From contig JAFEDT010000006.1 in NCBI GenBank assembly GCA_018241445.1, positions 186,001-250,000 on the forward strand: a stretch of 64,000 bases of DNA. The letters run 5' to 3'. Source of the DNA: Pseudomonadota bacterium (GTDB lineage Bacteria > Pseudomonadota > Gammaproteobacteria > Steroidobacterales > Steroidobacteraceae). A program made the position numbers and the translations under genes. The notes beneath the pieces were generated by a model. The model was not told the origin of the DNA and searched no databases. It worked only from the letters and a program-made list of their open reading frames with translations. Each line of letters starts with the position of its first letter. Within the stretch, counting starts at the first letter, position 1. Below, one piece after another: positions 57,940-64,000 of this stretch.

Positions 57940-58808
57940 CGGCGGCGGATCAGCCCCTCCTGCCCGGCGCTGGCCAGCAACCGCCCGTCGCGGGAGAACA
58001 CACTGCCGCGCGTGAAGCCGCGTGCCCCGGAAGCACTCGGGCTGTCCATGGCATACAACAGCCAGTCGTCCACCCGCAGCGGCCGATGAAACCACATGGC
58101 GTGGTCGATGCTCGCCATCACCAGGTCGCCACGCATGAACTGGCCACCGTGCGGCAGGTTGGCGGTCTCCAGCAGGAAGCAGTCCGACAGGTAGGCCAGC
58201 AGGCGCCGGTGCAACATCTCGTCATCCGGCAGGGCGCCCGCGGCGCGGAACCAGATCTGCCGTTCCGGCGGCGCCGCGCGTGGCTCGGTGTAATTGATCT
58301 CCTGTACCGCGCGGAACTCGAAAGGCTGCGAACTCTCGAAGAAACGCTTCACCGGCGCGGGCAGCTTCTCCAGCACCTGCGCCGGCGGAGCGCCGCCGCT
58401 CAGAGTCTCCGGCGCCGGCACCTGCGGCATCTGCGACTGGTGCTCGAAGCCGCTCTCCGCAATGTGGAAGGAGGCCGCCATGTTGAAGATCTGGCGGCCG
58501 TGCTGGATCGCCACCACGCGGCGGTTGGAGAAGCTGTGACCGTCGAGGCTGCGATCGACGTCGTACACGATTGGAGCGTTCACGTCGCCGCGGCGCAGGA
58601 AGTAGGCGTGCAGCGAATGCACGACCCGCCCTTCCTCCACCGTGGCCCCGGCGGCGCTCAGGGCCTGGCCCAGCACCTGGCCGCCGAAGACCTGCGGACT
58701 GCCGATGTCGCGGCTGTGGCCGCGGAACAGGTTGTCCTCCAGCCGCTCCAGCTCCAGCAGCCGCACCAGTTCCGCGAGGCGCGGCTCCATGCCGGCGCAG
58801 TCCGCCAT
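57936..58808 (-). CDS. tesB: Acyl-CoA thioesterase II
   Basis: Double-hotdog thioesterase of 290 residues hydrolysing medium/long acyl-CoA. Family segments are ERLEDNLFRGHSRDIGSPQV, FGGQVLGQAL, HSLHAYFLRRGD and ASIDHAMWFHRPLR with the catalytic Asp. The C-terminus FTRGSVFSRDGRLLASAGQE contains the catalytic Gln. ATG 58808 (or 58790) is the start; it lies 5 bp after the azurin stop. Converges on the hydrolase with shared stop bases. Confidence 0.93.
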   Translation of the reverse strand: MADCAGMEPRLAELVRLLELERLEDNLFRGHSRDIGSPQVFGGQVLGQALSAAGATVEEGRVVHSLHAYFLRRGDVNAPIVYDVDRSLDGHSFSNRRVVAIQHGRQIFNMAASFHIAESGFEHQSQMPQVPAPETLSGGAPPAQVLEKLPAPVKRFFESSQPFEFRAVQEINYTEPRAAPPERQIWFRAAGALPDDEMLHRRLLAYLSDCFLLETANLPHGGQFMRGDLVMASIDHAMWFHRPLRVDDWLLYAMDSPSASGARGFTRGSVFSRDGRLLASAGQEGLIRRR

Positions 58809-58813
58809 CGCGT

Positions 58814-59275
58814 TCAGCCGAACTTGAACACGCCGTGCATCAGCGCCGCGTGGCCGGGGAAGGTGCACAGGTACTTGTAGTCACCGCCCGCCTTCAGGCC
58901 CGCGGTGGAGAACTTCACGGTGGTGCTTTCACCGCCGCCGACCAGCTTGGTGTGGGCCAGCACGCGCTTGTCGTTGGGTACGTAGTCGGCGGCAATACCG
59001 ACGCCCGCGGCAGCCGAATCCACGGCGGTCAAGTCGGGGCCGGCCACCAGCACCCAGTTATGGCCCATCGCGGCCTTGGGGAACTTGCCGGTGTGGTGCA
59101 GGGTCAGCGTTACTTCCTTGCAGCTGGCCGGCACCGACAGCTCCTTCTTGTCGTACTGCATCTGGTCGGTGCCGCTGATCTCCAGCGCGCAGGCGTCGGC
59201 GGCGTGTGCGTGCAGGGGCAGCAGGCCGGCGGTGCCGAGGACGGCGGCGGCGAGGGTGTTGCGTATGGCGTTCAT
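58814..59275 (-). CDS. azu: Azurin, type I blue copper protein
   Basis: Periplasmic electron carrier of 153 residues. The signal peptide ends AHA-AD (about residue 25). All copper ligands are present: H72 (MGHNWV), C137, H142 and M146 (LCTFPGHAALMHG). C29 and C52 form the usual disulfide. GGAGAG precedes ATG 59275. Lies 45 bp after a ferredoxin-NADP reductase and just upstream of tesB. No denitrification or cytochrome gene is adjacent, so its partner is unknown. Confidence 0.96.
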   Translation of the reverse strand: MNAIRNTLAAAVLGTAGLLPLHAHAADACALEISGTDQMQYDKKELSVPASCKEVTLTLHHTGKFPKAAMGHNWVLVAGPDLTAVDSAAAGVGIAADYVPNDKRVLAHTKLVGGGESTTVKFSTAGLKAGGDYKYLCTFPGHAALMHGVFKFG

Positions 59276-59320
59276 CGATCTCTCCTTGCTTGGGATGTTT
59301 GCGGCTCGGGATGCTTGCGT

Positions 59321-60376
59321 TCAGTCCGGTACGCCCAGCCGCTGGTGCATGACGGGACTGGTGGTCGTGTACTGCAGAAACTGCTTCTTCTGCGGATACA
59401 GGTGGTGCTGGATGGCGAAGGCCGCCAGCGCCGCCTCGTGGAAGCCGGACAGGATCAGTTTCTTCTTGCCGGGATAGGTGTTGATGTCACCCACGGCGAA
59501 GACCCCCGGCATGCTGGTCTGGAATTTCTCGGTATCGACCTTGAGCGCGCGCTTCTCCAGCTCCAGGCCCCACTGTGCGATGGGACCAAGCTTGGGATGC
59601 AGGCCGAAGAACACCAGCAGCTGGTCAGCGGCCAGCGCGGTCACGCTGCCATCGGGTGCGCGCACGTTGACGCCTCGCAGTTGCCCGTCGTGCGTCACCA
59701 GGGATTGCGGCAGCGCCTCGAACACCCGCATGCGGCCGGCGGCGACCTGCGCCTGCATGCGCGCCACCTGCGCCGGGGCGGCGCGGAATTCGTGCCGCCG
59801 GTGCACCAGTGTGAGGCTGGCGGCGCGCGGCAGCAGCTCGAGTGTCCAGTCGAGCGCCGAATCGCCGCCGCCAAAGATCACCAGGTGCCGGCCCTGCAAG
59901 AGCGCGGCGTTCTGCACCCGGTATTGGATCGCCCCACCCTCGAATGGTTCGATGCCCTCGATCCCCAGACGGCGCGGCTGGAACGAGCCCACCCCGCCGG
60001 CAATGACCACGGCGCCGGCGTTGAAGGCGGCCCCGCCCGCGGTGCGCAGGGCGAAGCGCCCGTCGTCGCGGCGCGCGAACTCCACCACCTCGTGGCCCAG
60101 GTGAAGCTGCGGGTGGAACGGCTTGATCTGCTGCAGCAGCCGGTCGACCAGCTCCTGCGCCCCACACACCGGCAGCGCGGGGATGTCGTAGATGGGCTTG
60201 TCGGGGTACAGCTCGGCGCACTGACCGCCAGGATGCTGCAGTGAATCAACGACGTGGGCGCTCATACCCAGCAGGCCCAGCTCGAACACCTGGAACAGGC
60301 CGCAGGGGCCTGCGCCGATGATGACGACGTCGGCGGTAATGGGCGCGGCGTCGGCGCCCGGGGTCGGGGAATTCAA
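59321..60376 (-). CDS. Ferredoxin--NADP+ reductase, thioredoxin-reductase-like
   Basis: 351-residue FAD/NADPH flavoprotein of the TrxR-like FNR group. The FAD motif is VVIIGAGPCGLFQVFELG, then HPGGQCAELYPDKPIYDIPA, the NADPH motif LVIFGGGDSALDW and the second FAD motif FAVGDINTYPG followed by KKKLILSGFHEAA. It lacks the CxxC redox pair of thioredoxin reductase, which excludes that role. Start is probably TTG 60376; TACAAT at 60413-60418 would be its -10. Possible partners in the window are FdxA or the [2Fe-2S] ferredoxin. Confidence 0.88.
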   Translation of the reverse strand: MNSPTPGADAAPITADVVIIGAGPCGLFQVFELGLLGMSAHVVDSLQHPGGQCAELYPDKPIYDIPALPVCGAQELVDRLLQQIKPFHPQLHLGHEVVEFARRDDGRFALRTAGGAAFNAGAVVIAGGVGSFQPRRLGIEGIEPFEGGAIQYRVQNAALLQGRHLVIFGGGDSALDWTLELLPRAASLTLVHRRHEFRAAPAQVARMQAQVAAGRMRVFEALPQSLVTHDGQLRGVNVRAPDGSVTALAADQLLVFFGLHPKLGPIAQWGLELEKRALKVDTEKFQTSMPGVFAVGDINTYPGKKKLILSGFHEAALAAFAIQHHLYPQKKQFLQYTTTSPVMHQRLGVPD

Positions 60377-60412
60377 GTGTCCGGGCTTTCCAGTCCGTGA
60401 AGGTGAACGCGT

Positions 60413-60418
60413 ATTGTA
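60413..60418 (-). promoter_or_regulatory. Candidate -10 box for ferredoxin reductase
   Basis: TACAAT on the minus strand, 36 bp upstream of the proposed TTG start, giving a leader of about 30 nt. The -35 region is not convincing. Confidence 0.35.
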
Positions 60419-60502
60419 ACGGTGCCGGGGCCGGGACGCAGGCCGGCAGCCGCCGCCCCTCGGGCGGGGTGCGGATGGGGTGCCGCGCAGCACGCCACGC
60501 CG

Positions 60503-60508
60503 TATAGT
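60503..60508 (+). promoter_or_regulatory. Candidate -10 box for the [2Fe-2S] subunit gene
   Basis: TATAGT about 60 bp before ATG 60568. A good ribosome-binding site (GGGGAG) sits 8 bp before the ATG, so this gene would have a normal leader. Confidence 0.35.
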
Positions 60509-60567
60509 AGGAACCCCTCAATCGAAGGACCACCGGTCCGGCCGGTCACATCGGGGAGACGCACACA

Positions 60568-61029
60568 ATGTTCAAGCTCAATGTCAACGGCAAGGACACC
60601 GAGGTGGACGTCGAGCCGGATACCCCGCTGCTGTGGGTGCTGCGCGACACCCTCGGCCTGACGGGGACCAAGTTCGGCTGCGGCATGGCCCTGTGCGGCG
60701 CGTGCACCGTGCACCTGGACGGGCAGCCGACGCGCTCGTGCGTCACGCCGGTCAGCGTGCTGGGGGGCAAGAAGATCACCACCATCGAGGGGCTCTCCGC
60801 GGACGCCAGCCACCCGGTCCAGAAAGCCTGGATCGAGCTGGACGTGCCGCAGTGCGGCTATTGCCAGTCCGGCCAGATCATGTCCGCGGCCGCGCTGCTG
60901 GCGCAGAACCCGCAGCCGAGCGACTCCGACATCGACGCCGCCATGTCCGGCAACATCTGCCGCTGCGGCACCTACCAGCGCATCCGCGCCGCCATCCATC
61001 GCGCCGCGCAGTCGCGCGGCAGCGCCTGA
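60568..61029 (+). CDS. [2Fe-2S] subunit of a molybdenum hydroxylase (IorA/XdhS-like)
   Basis: 153-residue small subunit of the xanthine oxidase family. The N-terminal plant-type cluster uses C38, C43, C46 and C58 ([15 protein letters not shown]). The C-terminal helical cluster uses C96, C99, C131 and C133 ([10 protein letters not shown] and [11 protein letters not shown]). Such proteins pass electrons from a large molybdopterin subunit, which is missing here; the next gene is an aminotransferase. It may partner a subunit encoded elsewhere. The molybdenum cofactor operon is 10 kb upstream. Confidence 0.93.
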   Translation: MFKLNVNGKDTEVDVEPDTPLLWVLRDTLGLTGTKFGCGMALCGACTVHLDGQPTRSCVTPVSVLGGKKITTIEGLSADASHPVQKAWIELDVPQCGYCQSGQIMSAAALLAQNPQPSDSDIDAAMSGNICRCGTYQRIRAAIHRAAQSRGSA

Positions 61030-61042
61030 CCCGAGGATCATC

Positions 61043-62356
61043 TTGAGCACCAACAGCGAACTGCAGGCCCGCCGTGAGCGGGCTATTCCGCGTGGCGTCG
61101 CCAACTCCCTGGCCGTGTATGCCGAACGCGCCGCGAACGCCGAGATCTGGGACGTGGAGGGTCGCCGCTACATCGACTTCGCCAGCGGCATAGCGGTGCT
61201 CAACACCGGGCACCTGCATCCGCGGGTGCGGGCCGCGGCGGCGGCGCAGCTGGAGAAGTTCTCCCACACCTGCTTCCAGGTGACGCCCTACGAGAGCTAC
61301 GTGGCGCTGGCGGAGCAGCTCAATACCCTGGCCCCCGGACCCGCGCCCAAGAAGACCCTGTTCCTGACCACCGGCGCCGAGGCGGTGGAGAACGCCATCA
61401 AGATCGCCCGCTATCACACCAGGCGCTCAGCGATCATCGCCTTCGCCGGCGGCTTCCACGGGCGCACCCTCGCCTGTTCCAGCCTGACCGGCAAGGTCCA
61501 GCCCTACAAGGCGGGCTTCGGGCCCATGCTGCCGGAGGTCTTCCACGTCCCCTACCCGATGCCCTATCACGGCGTCACGGTGGAGGACTCGTTCAAGGCC
61601 CTGGAGCAGCTGTTCAAGGCCGACGTCGACCCGGCGCGCGTGGCCGCCATCATCCTCGAGCCGGTGCTCGGCGAGGGCGGCTTCTATATCGCGCCGCCGG
61701 AACTGTTCAGGCGCCTGCGCGGCCTGTGCGACCAGCACGGCATCGTGCTGATTGCCGATGAGATCCAGACCGGCTTCGGACGCACCGGGCGCATGTTCGC
61801 CGTGGAGCACTCGGGCGTTGAACCCGACCTGATGACGGTGGCCAAGAGCATCGCCGGCGGCCTGCCGCTGTCGGCCGTGATCGGCAAGGCAGCGATCATG
61901 GATGCGCCGGTGCCCGGAGGGCTGGGCGGCACCTACGCCGGTTCGCCGCTCGCGTGCGCCGCGGGCCTGGCCGTGCTGGATGTGATGCGCGAGGAACAGC
62001 TGCTGCAGCGCGCCCAGGAAATCGGACGCTTCATGACCTCACGCCTGAAGGGCCTGCAGGTGCGCTTCCCCTGCGTCGGCGAGGTGCGCGCACTGGGCGC
62101 GATGGTGGCGGTGGAGCTGGTGAAGAACGGGCGCGCCGACGCCCCGGACGCCGACCTGACCCGCGCGCTGGTACAGGCTGCCGCCCGCGCAGGGCTGGTG
62201 ATCCTCTCCTGCGGAATCTACGCCAATGTCATCCGTTTCCTGGCGCCGCTCACCATCCCGGATGCGCAGTTGAAGGAAGGATTCAACCTGTTCGAGAAGG
62301 CCCTCGAGGAAGTCGCCGGGACCGTCACTGCGGCGCCTGCCCGCGCCACGGGCTGA
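61043..62356 (+). CDS. gabT: 4-aminobutyrate aminotransferase-like class III aminotransferase
   Basis: PLP-dependent omega-aminotransferase of 437 residues. It has TTGAEAVENAIKIARYHTRR, GGFHGRT, ILEPVLGEGGFYIAPPE, IADEIQTGFGRTG with the PLP-binding Asp239, and Lys268 in VAKSIAGGLPLS. Best fit is 4-aminobutyrate (GabT) or 5-aminovalerate (DavT) transamination. TTG 61043 with GAGG eight bases upstream is the start. No succinate-semialdehyde dehydrogenase is adjacent; the product glutamate could feed the NAD-glutamate dehydrogenase in this window. Confidence 0.88.
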   Translation: MSTNSELQARRERAIPRGVANSLAVYAERAANAEIWDVEGRRYIDFASGIAVLNTGHLHPRVRAAAAAQLEKFSHTCFQVTPYESYVALAEQLNTLAPGPAPKKTLFLTTGAEAVENAIKIARYHTRRSAIIAFAGGFHGRTLACSSLTGKVQPYKAGFGPMLPEVFHVPYPMPYHGVTVEDSFKALEQLFKADVDPARVAAIILEPVLGEGGFYIAPPELFRRLRGLCDQHGIVLIADEIQTGFGRTGRMFAVEHSGVEPDLMTVAKSIAGGLPLSAVIGKAAIMDAPVPGGLGGTYAGSPLACAAGLAVLDVMREEQLLQRAQEIGRFMTSRLKGLQVRFPCVGEVRALGAMVAVELVKNGRADAPDADLTRALVQAAARAGLVILSCGIYANVIRFLAPLTIPDAQLKEGFNLFEKALEEVAGTVTAAPARATG

Positions 62357-62367
62357 GAGCCCTTTAA

Positions 62368-62667
62368 CTACGCCCGCCCGGCGTTGGCGTCGGTGGGCGT
62401 GTGGAAATACTCGCTCTCCGAGGCGAGCTGTTCCATCAGCCGCTTCAACTCCGCCATGCGGCCCTGGGCCGTGCTGATGGGCATGCAGTCCTGGCAGCGC
62501 GGATCGCCGCAGGGTTGGCGGGAATACAGCCAGTACTGCAGGGCGCCGGCCAGCAGCCCGTCGGCGATGTCCCACAGGTCCGCGTCCTTGTCCTTGTCGG
62601 CAATGCGGTTGCCCAGGTCGACCGCCTTGGAGAACGCGGCATCGAAAGTGTCGGCGAGCTCGGTCAT
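62368..62667 (-). CDS. Small hypothetical protein with a CxxxxCxxC motif
   Basis: 99-residue soluble protein of unknown family. The N-terminal half is acidic and helical (residues 1-48). A motif of three cysteines, CGDPRCQDC (C53, C58, C61), follows, then an amphipathic C-terminal helix rich in Met/Glu/Leu. Three cysteines might bind a metal with another ligand (His89 in YFHTP). ATG 62667 follows AGGAAGTG. It converges on gabT with 11 bp between stops. Function cannot be assigned. Confidence 0.7.
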   Translation of the reverse strand: MTELADTFDAAFSKAVDLGNRIADKDKDADLWDIADGLLAGALQYWLYSRQPCGDPRCQDCMPISTAQGRMAELKRLMEQLASESEYFHTPTDANAGRA

Positions 62668-62873
62668 CACTTCCTAGTATAGCCGACCCCCGGGCCTGCG
62701 CCCGGCGCCGGACCGGCGCGGCCCCCGGGTCCAGCCGGCCGGTACATCCCGAATGTGCCGCAGGTCCTGATCCTGACCCCCGCGAATGGGATGCCCGCCA
62801 CGGAAGCCCCGGCCGGCCTGCGCGCATTATCCCGCGCGTACGGCTCTTTATGTTGCATGGCACAAACCCCGGA

Positions 62874-64000
62874 ATGGACGCCGATACTCACTCCGCGGCT
62901 GCGGCCGCCTCACCCACCCGCTGGCGCTGGTTGCGCCTGGGCATCGCGGGTCGCCTGGCCCTGGGCCTCGCTGCCGTGGCTGCGGTGCTGGGCATCGCCC
63001 AGGGTCTCACCGCGAGTACCACGCGCGAAGCGCTCGACGCCGTACACAGCATGCAGAACGTGCACGAGCGCCTGGCGAGCAGCGCCGCCAGCGTCCTGGA
63101 AGAGCTGGTCGCGTACGACCGCGCCGTGGGCGAGTATGTCCAGGAGCACCAGGGCGCCGGCGCCGAGGGCGTGCACGAGGCGGACCTGCAGCTGCAGGAA
63201 GCCGTAGCGGACTACTTCAGCCGCATCCGCGAGCAGCACATCCCCGGCACGGTGCTGCAGCTGCGCAAGCGGCTGTTCGAACACGTGGCAACCGCAAGCC
63301 AGCTCGCCGGCAGGGCGGCCCAGCGGGCGCAGTGGATCGCCGAGCGCGAGCAGGCGCTCAATCGCGTCTACCAGCGGATTGCCAGCGCGGGTGGTTCGGG
63401 ACTCGCCATCAATGGCACGGAAGTTCTCGCGCGCCGCTCCCTGGCCGACCTGGCCACCGCCATCAACGCGGTGCGGGGCAACACGACCGCGTCCCCGTTC
63501 ATGGCGCGCCGTGAGCAGGATTTTATCGCAGCCCTGAACAACCACGCCGCGGAGCTGGAGGCCTCGCCGGGCCGGGCCTGGCTCAACCTGGTACGGGCGG
63601 ATTTTGCCGCGGCCGTGCGGCTGCGCAACCAGACCCGGCGCTACGACCAGGCGAGCGGCGCACAGTGGCACGCACTGCTGGAGGACAGCGCCGCCCTGAC
63701 CGCGGACATCCAGGAAGTCCTGCAGCGGCCGGCACAGGTGGGGTTGCTGCAGGCGGCCCAGCATGCCGCCGCCGCCGCCGAGCACGCCAACACGACGCTA
63801 CTGCAGACCGCCGCCGCGGTATTTGTCGTGCTGCTGCTGATCTTCGTGCTGCTGGTCCTGTCAATCAGCCTGCCGGTGCGCCGCCTGACGGCCGCCACGC
63901 GGCGCCTGGCGAGCGGTGAACGCAGCGTGCGCGCGCCGCAGCAGGGTTCAGCCGAGGTCTATGAGCTCGCCGAATCCTTCAACACCATGGCGGATCGCAT
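62874..64000 (+). CDS. Membrane sensor with HAMP domain, 3' end beyond window
   Basis: About 375 residues are visible, open to the window edge. Helix 1 (about 21-43) and helix 2 (about 308-332, VFVVLLLIFVLLVLSISLPV) flank a 260-residue, largely helical periplasmic domain of four-helix-bundle look. A HAMP domain begins at LPVRRLTAATRRLASGERSV and continues to ELAESFNTMADRI. This is the input half of a sensor histidine kinase, diguanylate cyclase or chemoreceptor; the output domain is not visible. ATG 62874 is the first in-frame start before helix 1. Confidence 0.82.
   Translation, partial: MDADTHSAAAAASPTRWRWLRLGIAGRLALGLAAVAAVLGIAQGLTASTTREALDAVHSMQNVHERLASSAASVLEELVAYDRAVGEYVQEHQGAGAEGVHEADLQLQEAVADYFSRIREQHIPGTVLQLRKRLFEHVATASQLAGRAAQRAQWIAEREQALNRVYQRIASAGGSGLAINGTEVLARRSLADLATAINAVRGNTTASPFMARREQDFIAALNNHAAELEASPGRAWLNLVRADFAAAVRLRNQTRRYDQASGAQWHALLEDSAALTADIQEVLQRPAQVGLLQAAQHAAAAAEHANTTLLQTAAAVFVVLLLIFVLLVLSISLPVRRLTAATRRLASGERSVRAPQQGSAEVYELAESFNTMADR

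Noticed and set aside
59321..60376. Thioredoxin reductase
   Set aside because: The CxxC redox motif is absent, and the NADPH and FAD motifs match the thioredoxin-reductase-like ferredoxin-NADP reductase group.

Overview
The window is a GC-rich (roughly 70% in genes), gene-dense chromosomal segment of a gammaproteobacterium. Several neighbourhoods match the E. coli order: trmJ divergent from suhB, queA-tgt-yajC-secD-secF, xerD-dsbC and proB-proA. The DdlA-type ligase, NAD-specific 180 kDa glutamate dehydrogenase, DUF6763-type protein, azurin and stand-alone IcmF point to the Xanthomonadales/Nevskiales/Steroidobacterales side rather than the enterics. That placement is an inference; no 16S gene is present. 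I see no phage, insertion sequence, plasmid gene or CRISPR array, so this looks like core chromosome.

Layout. 1-9.3 kb: partial trmJ, suhB, a cationic amino acid permease, then a reverse-strand queA-tgt-yajC-secD-secF-terC run (tRNA queuosine synthesis and Sec export). 9.3-15 kb: a PQQ-propeller lipoprotein, tRNA-Leu(CAA), a Nudix hydrolase, a 7Fe ferredoxin, an SDR, dsbC and xerD. 15-27 kb: plsC, then a divergent acyl-CoA block with the B12-dependent fused mutase icmF on the minus strand. Opposite it lie a TetR regulator, thiolase, short-chain hydroxyacyl-CoA dehydrogenase, ETF-ubiquinone oxidoreductase, acetoacetyl-CoA synthetase and zapE. The icmF/tetR gap holds two copies of a 12-bp palindrome. 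27-34 kb: hppD, giant NAD-glutamate dehydrogenase and gpmA.

34-45 kb: a reverse-strand [2Fe-2S] ferredoxin, enoyl-CoA hydratase and an unusual RraB-like/D-Ala-D-Ala ligase fusion. These are followed by a PhzF protein, an MFS pump, an overlapping lpxL-like/glpD/ArnT-like set, and an amino acid permease whose 3' end runs antisense through tRNA-Arg(TCG). 45-53 kb: tag, a small secreted protein, a compact molybdenum cofactor operon (moeA-moaA-moaC-mobA-moaD-moaE) and convergent proBA. 53-64 kb: an acidic DUF6763-type protein coupled to a VIT1-type transporter, htpX, a D-2-hydroxyacid FAD dehydrogenase, a lipoprotein alpha/beta hydrolase lacking its nucleophile, tesB, azurin, ferredoxin-NADP reductase, an orphan [2Fe-2S] molybdo-hydroxylase subunit, a class III aminotransferase, a small cysteine-motif protein and the start of a HAMP sensor.

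How they fit together. The acyl-CoA block could route isobutyryl-CoA to n-butyryl-CoA and on to acetyl-CoA, passing electrons to ubiquinone, under TetR control. Genes are packed with ATGA, GTGA, TTGA and TGATG overlaps, so translational coupling is the rule. Several genes (glutamate dehydrogenase, proB, perhaps tetR) have a -10 box so close to the start codon that leaderless mRNAs are likely. I found no single large undescribed system. The best leads are the RraB-Ddl fusion, the tandem TetR-type operator, the Ser-to-Ala hydrolase and the leaderless promoters.
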